Of a stretch of DNA of 16,507 nt, positions 1 to 7,350 are shown piece by piece. Every line of letters begins with the position of its first letter. Position 1 is the first letter of the stretch. The notes below the pieces were generated by a model. It was not told the origin of the DNA, searched no databases, and saw only the letters and a program-made list of their open reading frames with translations. The position numbers and the translations under genes are program-made. This DNA is from DATKZB01 sp035528235 (lineage in GTDB: Bacteria > Planctomycetota > Phycisphaerae > FEN-1346): contig DATKZB010000143.1 in the NCBI GenBank assembly GCA_035528235.1, positions 1 to 16,507 on the forward strand. Reading direction: 5' to 3'.

Positions 1-69
1 CCGATAGGCCTTCGCGGGGTTGACATAACTTGCCCGCCGCTCCCGCGTCGGGCTCGTGGCTCGGCAGCG
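1..69. other. Window edge downstream of ndk, no gene assigned
   Basis: No complete gene can be supported here. On the minus strand a short open frame could begin with ATG near position 26, but it runs off the window edge and has no clear ribosome binding site. The stretch may be intergenic repeat or the edge of a neighbouring gene. Confidence 0.3.
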
Positions 70-540
70 CTACACCGCGTCGCCGGTCGAGAAATCGTAG
101 GTCCAGGGCCACCCGACGGGCTGCCAATCGATAATCTCGTCGGGTCGGAAGAACAGCGCGATCTCCTTGGCGGCCGCCTCGGGCGAGTCGCTGCCGTGGA
201 CCAGGTTGAAACGCTTCGACATGCCCAGGTCGCCGCGCAGCGTGCCCGGCTCGGCGTCGGGGCCGAACGTCGCGCCCATCATCTTGCGGACCACCGCCAC
301 GGCGCCCTGGCCCTCGAGCACCGCGAAGACCATCGGCCCGCTCGTGACGAATCGGATGAGCGGCTCGTAGAAGTCCTTGCCCTTGTGCGGGGCGTAGTGG
401 CGCTCGGCCAGGGCCCGGTCGACCTGGGCCATCTTGAGGGCCACGAGTTTGAGGCCCTTGGTCTCGAAGCGTTCCAGAATGCGGCCCACCAGCCCGCGAT
501 GGACGGCGTCGGGTTTGACCATGACGAGGGTGCGCTGCAT
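70..540 (-). CDS. ndk: Nucleoside diphosphate kinase
   Basis: This enzyme moves the gamma phosphate from ATP to other (deoxy)nucleoside diphosphates through a phosphohistidine, balancing cytosolic NTP pools. The 156-residue product starts MQRTLVMVKPDAVHRGLVG, the classic family N-terminus, and carries the active-site signature NLVHGSDS with the catalytic His near residue 115. The family is usually 140-155 residues, so the protein is complete, with a short C-terminal extension (about residues 140-156). An in-frame ATG lies three codons upstream (549), but it directly abuts the GAGGAG ribosome binding site. The ATG at 540 has a normal spacing of 9 bases, so I chose it. The gene follows cysK on the same strand after 89 bases and is probably co-transcribed. 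I see no functional link between the two. Confidence 0.96.
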   Translation of the reverse strand: MQRTLVMVKPDAVHRGLVGRILERFETKGLKLVALKMAQVDRALAERHYAPHKGKDFYEPLIRFVTSGPMVFAVLEGQGAVAVVRKMMGATFGPDAEPGTLRGDLGMSKRFNLVHGSDSPEAAAKEIALFFRPDEIIDWQPVGWPWTYDFSTGDAV

Positions 541-567
541 GAAGTTCATCTCCTCTTGTGGAACGCC

Positions 568-589
568 GCCCGTCGCTTCCGCGGCGGGC
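568..589 (-). other. Intercistronic hairpin with GNRA-type loop
   Basis: A 9-bp stem (568-576 with 581-589, one G-U pair) closes a four-base loop that reads GGAA on the minus-strand transcript, a GNRA tetraloop. It lies between cysK and ndk, about 12 bases upstream of the ndk ribosome binding site, and has no U-tract. It is more likely an mRNA-stability or translation element than a terminator. Confidence 0.45.
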
Positions 590-629
590 TCGAGAATCAC
601 GACGGCCGCGACGGGCTCGGGGGCCGGTC

Positions 630-1559
630 TCAGCCAATGCCCTCGAACAGCCGCGTCGAGAGATACCGTTCGCCGCAACTCGGGATCATGACCACGATGA
701 GCCGGCCGGCCATCTCCTTGCGGGCGGCGACCTTGGCGGCCGCAGCCAGGGCGGCGCCGCTCGAGATGCCCACCAGCAGGCCTTCCTCGCGCGCCGCCCG
801 GCGCGACCACTCGAAGGCCTCCTCGTCCTGCACCTGGACGACCTCGTCGATAAGCGCCCGGTCGAGGATCTTCGGGACGAACCCCGCCCCGATGCCCTGG
901 ATGGCGTGCGGCCCCGGCTGGCCGCCCGAAAGGACCGGGCTGCCGGCCGGTTCGACGGCGATGGCCTTGAACGAGGTCTTCCGCCGCTTGATGGCGTCGG
1001 CCACGCCTGTAATCGTGCCGCCCGTGCCGACGCCCGAGACGACGGCGTCGACGAGACCGTCGGTATCCCACCAGATTTCCTCGGCCGTGGTGCGGCGATG
1101 GATTTCCACGTTGGCGGGGTTCTCGAACTGGTTGGGCATGAACGAGTCGGGGATCTCCTTGAGGAGTTCGCCTGCCCGGCGGATGGCGCCTTTCATGCCC
1201 TCGGCGGCCGGGGTCAACTCCAGGCGGGCCCCGAGCATCGTGACGAGTTTCCGCCGCTCCACGCTCATGCTCTCGGGCATGGCCAGGACGAGGCGGTATC
1301 CCTTGGCGGCACAGACAAACGCCAGGCCGACGCCCGTGTTGCCGCTGGTCGGCTCAATGACGGTGGTCTTGGGCCCAAGGCGGCCTTCGCGCTCGGCGGC
1401 GGCAATCATGGCCACACCGATGCGGTCCTTGACGCTGCTGGTGGGGTTGAAATACTCGAGTTTGGCGTAGACGAGGGCCTTCGAGCGGATGATGCGGTTG
1501 ACCCGCACCAGGGGCGTCCGGCCTATCGTCCAGCCCACGTCGTCGAAGAGTTTGGCCAC
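630..1559 (-). CDS. cysK: Cysteine synthase (O-acetylserine sulfhydrylase)
   Basis: This PLP enzyme makes L-cysteine from O-acetylserine and sulfide in the cytosol. The 309-residue product begins MAKLFDDVGWTIGRTPLVRV. It shows the PLP lysine in PTSSVKDR (K44), the substrate-binding PTSGNTG loop (70-76), the phosphate-binding GVGTGGT loop (177-182) and the C-terminal PSCGERYLST motif (293-302). Length is typical for CysK. The start is a GTG at 1557-1559, six bases after a GGAGG. An upstream in-frame ATG (1586) gives nine atypical residues and no better binding site. The gene heads a probable two-gene unit with ndk behind a good promoter. CysM or a cystathionine beta-synthase-like role is possible but less likely without extra domains. 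Its product, cysteine, is the substrate of the nearby NifS. Confidence 0.95.
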   Translation of the reverse strand: MAKLFDDVGWTIGRTPLVRVNRIIRSKALVYAKLEYFNPTSSVKDRIGVAMIAAAEREGRLGPKTTVIEPTSGNTGVGLAFVCAAKGYRLVLAMPESMSVERRKLVTMLGARLELTPAAEGMKGAIRRAGELLKEIPDSFMPNQFENPANVEIHRRTTAEEIWWDTDGLVDAVVSGVGTGGTITGVADAIKRRKTSFKAIAVEPAGSPVLSGGQPGPHAIQGIGAGFVPKILDRALIDEVVQVQDEEAFEWSRRAAREEGLLVGISSGAALAAAAKVAARKEMAGRLIVVMIPSCGERYLSTRLFEGIG

Positions 1560-1599
1560 GGGTAACCTCCCTGTGCCGCCGTGCAACCGTCAGCACATC

Positions 1600-1628
1600 A
1601 GTCTAGGGCCCCTCCCCAGCCAAGTCAA
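1600..1628 (-). promoter_or_regulatory. Sigma70-type promoter of cysK-ndk
   Basis: On the minus strand TTGACT (1623-1628) is followed after exactly 17 bases by TAGACT (1600-1605). This predicts a start of transcription near 1593 and a leader of about 35 bases before the GTG. The same TTGAC-N17-TAGxxT pattern precedes two other minus-strand genes in this window. Confidence 0.7.
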
Positions 1629-1714
1629 GGCGGCCACGGGGCCGACCGAGCGGGGCCGGGCCAGGTGTGGCTGTTTCTTTGTGGCCAGTGTAACCATCGG
1701 CAGCGCAGGCACTT

Positions 1715-1731
1715 CCCCGCCGTAGGCGGGG
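1715..1731. repeat. Short perfect hairpin in cysK-PilZ spacer
   Basis: CCCCGCC and GGCGGGG form a 7-bp stem around a GTA loop. It lies in the 336-base divergent spacer between cysK and the PilZ gene. No T-tract follows on either strand. Apart from the cysK promoter and a run of ACAAGG-like repeats just before the PilZ start, I see nothing else in this spacer. Confidence 0.45.
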
Positions 1732-1895
1732 CTGCCACGAAAAACGGCCACACCCGTCCCGAGCGGGCCAGGCAATCGCCGGCCGGCAAGACTTCAGTCG
1801 CGGGCCGCATCCTGCCGATAGTAATCTACGGTCGTCGTGCAGGCCCAGGCTTAGGGCCCGGGACAAGGGAACAAGGGGACAAGGAGGCAGGGGCC

Positions 1896-2237
1896 GTGAC
1901 AGGCAAGATCGCTTCATTGACGCGGCACGTGGTGGGCAACCGTCGGCGGCACCGCCGCCAGCACCACAAGTACGATACGATCGTCCGCGACGAGGTATGG
2001 CGCGAGGTGTTCCGGGGCAGCACGGTCGATTTGTCGATCAGCGGCGCCAAGCTCAGCGGCTTCCCGGCGCACACGGGCGTTTTCGAGGGCCAGAACGTCA
2101 CCATCGAGTTCCTGCTGGTGCCCAAGGAGATCGACAAGGTCGCCCAGCGGGTGCCGATGCCGGCCCACGTCTGCCGCGTCGTGGAAAAGGACGACGAGTA
2201 CGTCATCGGCGTGATGTTCGACCGGCAACTCGGCTGA
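1896..2237 (+). CDS. Small PilZ-domain protein (probable c-di-GMP receptor)
   Basis: PilZ domains bind cyclic di-GMP and pass the signal to motility, adhesion or exopolysaccharide systems. The 113-residue product consists of one such domain. The Arg-rich switch NRRRHRR (15-21) supplies the RxxxR half of the binding motif. The strand DLSISG (45-50) matches the D/NxSxxG half. Following strands (EFLLVP, HVCRVV, YVIGVMF) fit the beta barrel. No effector domain, signal peptide or membrane segment is present, so it probably acts on a partner. The start is GTG at 1896, eight bases after AAGGAGG. The frame stays open upstream to 1581, but that part is low-complexity with no binding site. It stands alone, divergent from cysK and 154 bases upstream of the nifU promoter. 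No partner can be named from context. Confidence 0.85.
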   Translation: MTGKIASLTRHVVGNRRRHRRQHHKYDTIVRDEVWREVFRGSTVDLSISGAKLSGFPAHTGVFEGQNVTIEFLLVPKEIDKVAQRVPMPAHVCRVVEKDDEYVIGVMFDRQLG

Positions 2238-2260
2238 CCCGTCGCCCCCGTCGCCAACGA

Positions 2261-2367
2261 CCACGAAGGCCACAGTCCCGTCGCGGCGCACGCCCTATAC
2301 ATGGTCACCCTGCGGGCTGACCATGCCACCCACGAAGGCCGCGGTCCCTTGCAGGGGGCTGCGGCCT
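2261..2367. repeat. Intergenic direct repeat with two hairpins
   Basis: A 19-base sequence beginning CCACGAAGGCC occurs at 2261-2279 and again at 2330-2348 with two differences (17/19). Between them lies a hairpin whose arms ATGGTCACCC (2301-2310) and GGG-c-TGACCAT (2314-2324) pair with one bulge. The second repeat copy forms the left arm of a 13-bp stem (2336-2348 with 2355-2367, two G-U pairs). Lying between PilZ and the nifU promoter, these could end PilZ transcription, though no T-run follows. Confidence 0.55.
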
Positions 2368-2391
2368 CGGCATTTCCGAAAATGGCCTGCC

Positions 2392-2420
2392 TTGATACGG
2401 CGTCCCACCCGGTATAGAAT
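2392..2420 (+). promoter_or_regulatory. Sigma70-type promoter of nifU-nifS
   Basis: TTGATA (2392-2397) and TAGAAT (2415-2420) are separated by exactly 17 bases. The start of transcription would be near 2427, leaving a leader of about 30 bases that contains the GAGGAGG ribosome binding site (2438-2444). I recognise no IscR-like operator. Confidence 0.7.
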
Positions 2421-2455
2421 AGGCGAGTGACACGGGCGAGGAGGCCCAGACCGCC

Positions 2456-3322
2456 ATGTGGGACTACACCGACAAGGTCAAGGCGCACTTCCTGAACCCG
2501 CAGAACACGGGCGAGATCGCCCATCCCGACCTCGATGCCACCGTCGGCAACATCACGTGCGGCGACGCCCTGCGGCTGATGGTCCGACTGGGCCCGGACG
2601 GCCGCATCGCCCAGGCCAAGTTCCAGACCTTCGGCTGCGCCAGCGCCATCGCATCGAGCGACGCCCTCATCGAACTCATCAAGGGCAAGACCCTCGGGGA
2701 GGCCGAGCGGATTACCAACGACGACATCGCCCAGTACCTGGGCGGCCTGCCCGAGGCCAAGATGCACTGCTCGGTCATGGGCATGGAGGCCCTCCAGAAG
2801 GCCATCGCCCAGTATCGCGGCAAACCCTTTGAACTGGAGACCGAGGGCCAGGTCGTCTGCCGCTGCTTCGGCGTGACCGACAAACTCATCGAGAAGGTCG
2901 TCCGCGACCACAACCTCCACACCGTCGAGCAGGTCACGCACTTCACCAAGGCGGGAGGCGGGTGCGGCGGGTGCCACGCCGAGATCGAGGCCATCATCGC
3001 CAAGGTCCACGGCCCCAAGGCCGAGCACGTCGCCAAGGCCAAACAGCGCCACTCGCCCATGACCAACCTCCAGCGTATGACCCTCGTCCAGCAGGTCATC
3101 GAGCGGGAGATACGCCCCATGCTCCAGGCCGACGGCGGCGACATCGAACTGGTGGACATCGACGGCGGGCGCGTCCAGGTGGCGCTGCGCGGTCACTGCG
3201 CCTGGTGCCGCGTCAAGGACTACACCCTCAAGGGCTCGGTCGAGCGGCGACTCCGCGAACTCGTCGACCCCGAGATCGTCGTCGAGGACGTCGGCGGACG
3301 CCTGCCCGACGCCACCGCGTGA
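2456..3322 (+). CDS. nifU: NifU-type iron-sulfur cluster scaffold, three domains
   Basis: This protein assembles Fe-S clusters from sulfur delivered by NifS and passes them to apo-proteins. The 288-residue product has the full NifU layout. Residues 1-125 are an IscU-like domain with the three cluster cysteines C35 (TCGD), C61 (GCAS) and C105 (HC). Residues 130-180 are a BFD-like [2Fe-2S] domain with CRC (135, 137) and CGGC (170, 173). Residues about 205-285 are an Nfu domain with CAWC (248-251). All expected cysteines are present. The ATG at 2456 follows GAGGAGG at 11 bases. It lies 14 bases upstream of nifS and shares its promoter. No nitrogenase gene is visible, so a general Fe-S assembly role is more likely than a nitrogen-fixation one. 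Such housekeeping NifU proteins are known outside diazotrophs. Confidence 0.95.
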   Translation: MWDYTDKVKAHFLNPQNTGEIAHPDLDATVGNITCGDALRLMVRLGPDGRIAQAKFQTFGCASAIASSDALIELIKGKTLGEAERITNDDIAQYLGGLPEAKMHCSVMGMEALQKAIAQYRGKPFELETEGQVVCRCFGVTDKLIEKVVRDHNLHTVEQVTHFTKAGGGCGGCHAEIEAIIAKVHGPKAEHVAKAKQRHSPMTNLQRMTLVQQVIEREIRPMLQADGGDIELVDIDGGRVQVALRGHCAWCRVKDYTLKGSVERRLRELVDPEIVVEDVGGRLPDATA

Positions 3323-3336
3323 CAGGAGCATGCACC

Positions 3337-4533
3337 ATGGACACCGTCATCTACCTCGACAATAACGCCACGACCGCCGTGGCCCCCGAGGTCCGCGAGG
3401 CCATGATGCCGTTCCTCGGCCCGCTCTACGGCAACCCGTCCAGCATCCACACCTTCGGCGGACAGGTGGCCGCCCACGTCACCCGGGCACGCGAGCAACT
3501 GGCCGACCTCCTGGGGTGCCACCCGGCGGAGATCATCTTTACCTCGTGCGGCACGGAGAGCGACAACGCCGCCATCGCCAGCGCCCTGGACTGTTACCCG
3601 GACCGCCACCACGTCATCACCAGCCGCGTCGAGCACCCGGCCGTCAAGAACGTGTGCCAATTGCTTGGCCAGGGCAGTCGCGGGCGGCGACCGTATCGCG
3701 TGACCGAGATTCCCGTCGACGCCGAAGGCCTGCTCGACGTGGCCGCCTTCGAGGACGCCCTTGACGACGACACCGCCGTCGTCAGCATCATGTGGGCCAA
3801 CAACGAGACGGGGGTCCTCTTCCCGGTCGAGACCATCGGGGCCCTGTGCCGCGAGCGCGGCATCCTGTTTCACACCGACGCCGTCCAGGCCGTCGGCAAG
3901 GTGCCGATGGCGCTCGCGGACCTGCCGATCGACATGCTGAGCCTCTCGGGCCACAAACTGCACGCCCCCAAGGGCGTCGGCGCCCTGTACGTGCGCCGGG
4001 GCACCCGCTTCAGCCCGTACGTCGTCGGCGGGCACCAGGAGAGCAACCGCCGCGGCGGCACCGAATCGGTGCCGCTCATCGTCGCCCTGGGCAAGGCCGC
4101 CGAACTCGCCAAGCGGAACCTGGGCAAAGAGACCACCCAGGTGGCCGCGCTGCGCGACCGCCTCCAGAAGGGACTGCTCGACAAGGGGCCCGACGCCCGC
4201 GTCAACGGGAACCCGCTGCTGCGACTGCCCAACACGACCAACATCAGTTTCGAGTACGTCGAGGGCGAGGCCATCCTCCTGATGCTCGACCAGCACGGCA
4301 TCTGCGCCGCCAGCGGGTCGGCCTGCACGACCGGCAGCCTGGAACCCAGCCACGTCCTGCGGGCCATGGGCGTGCCCTTTACGGCGGCGCACGGCTCGAT
4401 CCGGTTCAGCCTGAGCGTCTACAACACGGCCAAGGAGATCGAGAAGGTGCTGGCGGTCCTGCCGCCGATTATCCGGCGGCTGAGAGAGATATCGCCGTTC
4501 GGACGCGACATACAGCCCGCGGCCGCCGGCTAA
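3337..4533 (+). CDS. nifS: Cysteine desulfurase, NifS/IscS class
   Basis: This PLP enzyme removes sulfur from L-cysteine, forms a persulfide on an active-site cysteine and hands it to the NifU scaffold. The 398-residue product starts MDTVIYLDNNATT, the usual class V aminotransferase opening. It shows the PLP-stacking His (VEHPAVKN, H100), the PLP lysine (SLSGHKLHAPKG, K207), the RRGGTES loop and the catalytic cysteine in SGSACTTG (C330). These positions match IscS/NifS closely, and the length is normal. The ATG at 3337 follows AGGAG at eight bases, 14 bases after the nifU stop. The frame is open further upstream, but only as an out-of-phase overlap with nifU. The TAA stop lies inside a 20-base repeat found again downstream (see 4531-4691). 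Confidence 0.96.
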   Translation: MDTVIYLDNNATTAVAPEVREAMMPFLGPLYGNPSSIHTFGGQVAAHVTRAREQLADLLGCHPAEIIFTSCGTESDNAAIASALDCYPDRHHVITSRVEHPAVKNVCQLLGQGSRGRRPYRVTEIPVDAEGLLDVAAFEDALDDDTAVVSIMWANNETGVLFPVETIGALCRERGILFHTDAVQAVGKVPMALADLPIDMLSLSGHKLHAPKGVGALYVRRGTRFSPYVVGGHQESNRRGGTESVPLIVALGKAAELAKRNLGKETTQVAALRDRLQKGLLDKGPDARVNGNPLLRLPNTTNISFEYVEGEAILLMLDQHGICAASGSACTTGSLEPSHVLRAMGVPFTAAHGSIRFSLSVYNTAKEIEKVLAVLPPIIRRLREISPFGRDIQPAAAG

Positions 4534-4691
4534 CCGCGCCGCGCAAGGCGCGTGTTCGCGCGGCGGGTCCCCGCACCCGCCGCGCTCGAGGTCCGACTGC
4601 GGGTTGGCGCGGTGGGTACGGGGATCCACCGCGCCCAAGTGGTCGTATCAATACGCAATCTTAAAACGCTGTAACCGCGCTACGCAAGGCG
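4531..4691. repeat. Palindrome pair bounded by 20-base direct repeats
   Basis: A 20-base sequence beginning TAACCGCGC and ending CGCAAGGCG occurs at 4531-4550 and 4672-4691 (18/20 identical). The first copy supplies the nifS stop codon. Between them are two hairpins. One has arms GCGCGGCGGGT (4558-4568) and ACCCGCCGCGC (4575-4585). The other has arms at 4606-4617 and 4624-4635, with GGCGCGGTGG paired to CCACCGCGCC. Loops are six bases. The same two-hairpin design recurs at 14536-14611 and 15621-15696. Confidence 0.75.
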
Positions 4692-4715
4692 AACCTGCAC
4701 AAGAGGAGTCCTGAC

Positions 4716-5210
4716 ATGTCGCAGATGTTCTTCAACGAAATCGAGGCCGCCAAGATCGCCCAGAACATGGAGACCAACGGCCTGGCCTTCTACCAGCGGG
4801 CCGCCGCCAAGGCCAGGGACCCCGTTGTCAAGAAACTCTTCCTCGCGCTGGCCGACGACGAGACCCGGCACCTGGCCTGGTTCCAGGAACTCGAAGAACA
4901 ACTCCACACCGAGCGCCGCGACGGCCCCGGCTATACCGACGACGCCGAGATCGGCGCCTACATCTCCGGCCTGCTCCAGACCCAGGTCTTTGGCGACGAA
5001 AGCGACGTGGCACGCCTGGCCGACGCCGCCGACGACGCCGCCGCCCTGGCCATCGGCATGAAGGCCGAACGCGACTCCATCGTCTTCTACCAGGAGATGC
5101 TCGATTTCGTCGACTCCAAGGTCGCCCAGCGGACGTTCGAGAAAATCCTGGAGGAAGAGCGCCGCCACCTGCGACTCCTGGGCGAGCAGAGCGAGGCGTG
5201 CGATTCCTGA
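4716..5210 (+). CDS. Ferritin-like (rubrerythrin-type) diiron protein
   Basis: Proteins of this family form a four-helix bundle holding two irons and usually reduce peroxide or oxygen, or handle iron, in anaerobes and microaerophiles. The 164-residue product has the two expected helix pairs: E19 in NMETNGLAFY with E49xxH52 (DDETRHL), and E118 in KAERDSIVFY with E148xxH151 (EEERRHL). All diiron ligands are therefore present. There is no C-terminal rubredoxin-like CxxC domain, so it is not a classical rubrerythrin and would need another electron donor. The ATG at 4716 follows AGAGGAG at seven bases. It lies 182 bases after nifS on the same strand, separated by repeats. It may be partly co-transcribed and would protect Fe-S assembly from oxidants (inference). 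A hairpin follows its stop. Confidence 0.88.
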   Translation: MSQMFFNEIEAAKIAQNMETNGLAFYQRAAAKARDPVVKKLFLALADDETRHLAWFQELEEQLHTERRDGPGYTDDAEIGAYISGLLQTQVFGDESDVARLADAADDAAALAIGMKAERDSIVFYQEMLDFVDSKVAQRTFEKILEEERRHLRLLGEQSEACDS

Positions 5211-5221
5211 CCGCCCGGCAC

Positions 5222-5254
5222 GCTAACACGCGGGGCAAGCCCCGCGGCTAACAC
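5222..5254. terminator. Hairpin between convergent genes, flanked by direct repeats
   Basis: CGCGGGGC (5229-5236) and GCCCCGCG (5239-5246) form a perfect palindrome between the convergent ferritin-like and CPBP genes. The 8-base repeat GCTAACAC flanks it on both sides (5222-5229 and 5247-5254). There is no T-run, so terminator function on both strands is inferred from position and stem strength only. Confidence 0.5.
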
Positions 5255-5261
5255 CCAATCG

Positions 5262-5921
5262 CTACCCCCACACCCACCAGGGGGCGTGCGCGCCGTCGCC
5301 GTAGACGATGATGTCGAACACGGCGTGCGCCGCCAGCGGCGGCAGCACGCTGCCCGAGCCCTGGCGCATCAGGCCGAAGACCACGCCGCCCACCAGCGTC
5401 CAGGTGGCTAGAAACGCGTGGTCGATGGCTACGCCCTGCGGCGGCATCGCGAACAACGCCGACTTGTACGCCGTGTGGGCCACGGCCGCCAGCACCACCG
5501 CCGCCGGCCATCCCAGTCGCCCCAGACGGCCCTGAACGTACCCGCGAAAGACCACCTCCTCCGTCGCGCCAATCAGCACCGCCACGAAGACGAACCGCCC
5601 AAGACCCGCCGGCACCGCGCCCATCTCCGAGACGACGCGAAAAAGCACGCCCAGCGCCGCGCCTGTCAGACACCCCAGGCCCACGTAGACGCCAACCTTG
5701 CCCGATGGCCGCGAGAGACCGAGCACGGGGGTCGCGGAGGGCTCGGCGCGAAAGGTGTGGTACATCGCGGCTGCCGCAACGGCCAGGCCGCACGCGCTCG
5801 CCACCGCGCCCGGCCAGCCGCTGCGGACGAACAGGGCGAACAGGACCATTCCGGCGGCTGCCGCGCCCGCCTCGATGACCGGGCGCCGCCACGACTCGCG
5901 CGGCCGGGCGACGTCAGGCAT
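5262..5921 (-). CDS. CPBP family intramembrane glutamic protease
   Basis: CPBP (CAAX protease and bacteriocin-processing) proteins are multi-pass membrane proteases that cleave substrates within or next to the membrane. The 219-residue product is mostly hydrophobic, with about six likely membrane segments. It shows the family motifs in order: EExxxR in ATEEVVFRGYVQ (E121, E122, R126), a histidine in AAVAHTAYK (H149) and HxxxD in AAHAVFD (H199, D203). These are the catalytic and metal or acid-base positions of the family. The ATG at 5921 overlaps the stop of the upstream leucine-rich-repeat gene by eight bases, so the two are probably translationally coupled. Both neighbours have C-terminal Cys / helix / Arg tails. 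That makes processing of those tails a reasonable hypothesis, in the manner of myxosortase-type CPBP enzymes. A bacteriocin-immunity role is an alternative. Confidence 0.85.
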   Translation of the reverse strand: MPDVARPRESWRRPVIEAGAAAAGMVLFALFVRSGWPGAVASACGLAVAAAAMYHTFRAEPSATPVLGLSRPSGKVGVYVGLGCLTGAALGVLFRVVSEMGAVPAGLGRFVFVAVLIGATEEVVFRGYVQGRLGRLGWPAAVVLAAVAHTAYKSALFAMPPQGVAIDHAFLATWTLVGGVVFGLMRQGSGSVLPPLAAHAVFDIIVYGDGAHAPWWVWG

Positions 5922-7314
5922 GGCGAACGTCCGGCTGCGCCACCGGACGCCGCCGCCTGGCCAGACACCAGGCCAACGCGCCCGCCGGTCCGAGCGCCAG
6001 GATCCAGCCCGAACCCAGACACACCGGCTTTACCCAGACGACCGCCGTGTCGGGGTGGATCTCCATGAACGCCGCCACCGCCGCCCCGACCTCTTTCACC
6101 TCTTGCTCCGTGGCCTTTTCGTCCGGCTTGTGCACGGCGAGCAGCCGGAGCGACTTGAGCTCGGGGCATGGCTCCAGCGGCGCTTTGACCACGAGTACGA
6201 GGACCTCGAGGTTCCGCAGGGTCTTCACGGGCGCCAGGTCCGTAATCGCCTCGCACCCGACCGCCTGGAGCACGATGAGGCCAGGATGGTCGGCCGCGAC
6301 CTGGGCCAGTTGCTCCTGCGTCGTCTTGGGCGGCAGGGCCAGCCACCGGAGTTCCTTGAGGTGCGCCAGGGGCGCCAGGTCCGTCACGTCGCCGCACGCC
6401 TGAAGGCTGAGGGTCTTGAGGTGCGGCCACTCGGCCAGGCGTCCCAGGTCGCTCAACTCCTGCGTGAGCACGAGCGACAACTCCTCCAGGCCCGGCTGCC
6501 GGCCGAGCGGCGCCAGGTCGCCCATGTCGCCCCCAAAAACGACGAGCGCCTGCAGGGCCGGCAGGTTGTCGGGCAAGGGGCGCTTCTCGGCCTCCTTCCA
6601 GTCTGTGAGGACGAGCCGCCGCAGCGCCGGCAGTTTGGCCAGCGGCGCCAAGTCCTCGCACTTGCCGGCCTCCACCATCAGGGTCTCGACCTGGTCAAGA
6701 CGTGCCAGCAGCGCCTCGCCGCCGGCCGCCACGGCGGCCAAGTTGCCGGAGAACCACGCGGGCCGCAGCAGCGGGAGGACCTTGGCCAACTCCTCGTCGG
6801 CGCACATGAGGCCGACGCTGGGGTTTGCGGCCGCCAGTTTCTCGAGCAGCGCCAGCCGCTCGGGGGTGACGCTGCCCTTCACCAGGACGAAGCGCAGGTG
6901 CGCCATCCCTTCGGGCGCGGCCGTCTCGAGCCACTGCCAGCCCGCGTCTGCCGACAGGTCGAGCGCGACGACCTTGCCGGCAAGCAGCATCGCGCCCTCG
7001 GCCCGTGTGACCGTCAGGGCGTTTCCGTCGGCGGCCCGGTAGATGATCGGCCCTATGCCTTCGGCGGCAATCGCCTCGCCGTCGCGGACGAGCAGCCACG
7101 TGGGCCCCTCCCCTGGCTGATCCTTGGCCCTGACGTCGCCAGCAAACACGACGCCGTACATCGGCGACAGGCTGTAAGCCTCCTTGACGCCCGCTATCCG
7201 GACGACGCGGGGCGGCTGCCATCCCGCTTCGCCCCCGGCCGGGGCGCACGAGCCGCACCACGCGGGCGCAGCCATCAGAAGAAACAGGTAGACGTGCAGG
7301 TGGTGCCGGCGCAT
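5914..7314 (-). CDS. Secreted leucine-rich-repeat protein with C-terminal membrane anchor (copy 1)
   Basis: Leucine-rich repeats form curved binding surfaces, so this is probably an envelope or surface binding protein of unknown ligand. The 466-residue product has a Sec-type signal peptide (residues 1 to about 25: RRHH, hydrophobic core, AxA-like end). A region without recognised domain follows (30-200), then about eight repeats of internalin-like type (205-395; DLAPLAKLPALRRLVL and similar units). It ends in CLGSGWIL, a hydrophobic helix and LARRRR (432-456). The ATG at 7314 follows an AGGGGG stretch and has its own promoter at 7351-7379. Its stop overlaps the CPBP protease start by eight bases. 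It is a clear paralogue of the gene at 7472-8947, for example in CGDVTDLxPL and LRWLALPP, so the pair arose by tandem duplication. Confidence 0.85.
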   Translation of the reverse strand: MRRHHLHVYLFLLMAAPAWCGSCAPAGGEAGWQPPRVVRIAGVKEAYSLSPMYGVVFAGDVRAKDQPGEGPTWLLVRDGEAIAAEGIGPIIYRAADGNALTVTRAEGAMLLAGKVVALDLSADAGWQWLETAAPEGMAHLRFVLVKGSVTPERLALLEKLAAANPSVGLMCADEELAKVLPLLRPAWFSGNLAAVAAGGEALLARLDQVETLMVEAGKCEDLAPLAKLPALRRLVLTDWKEAEKRPLPDNLPALQALVVFGGDMGDLAPLGRQPGLEELSLVLTQELSDLGRLAEWPHLKTLSLQACGDVTDLAPLAHLKELRWLALPPKTTQEQLAQVAADHPGLIVLQAVGCEAITDLAPVKTLRNLEVLVLVVKAPLEPCPELKSLRLLAVHKPDEKATEQEVKEVGAAVAAFMEIHPDTAVVWVKPVCLGSGWILALGPAGALAWCLARRRRPVAQPDVRHA

Positions 7315-7350
7315 GGTCCGCCCCCTTTCGTCGCTGATGATCCTGGGCGC

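Noticed and set aside
541..1071. Possible N-terminal extension of ndk into the cysK region
   Set aside because: The frame is open, but it overlaps cysK out of phase; the ribosome binding site and family N-terminus fix the start at 540.
1860..1890. G-rich ACAAGG repeats as a G-quadruplex
   Set aside because: The G runs are short and uneven; they are better explained as low-complexity sequence ending in the PilZ ribosome binding site.
2456..4533. Nitrogen fixation island
   Set aside because: NifU and NifS alone do not show nitrogen fixation; no nifH, nifD, nifK or cofactor genes are in the window.
1826..4638. Long minus-strand open frames opposite PilZ, nifU and nifS
   Set aside because: They are antisense to genes with full catalytic motifs and read as low-complexity Asp/Gly/Val-rich sequence without domains.
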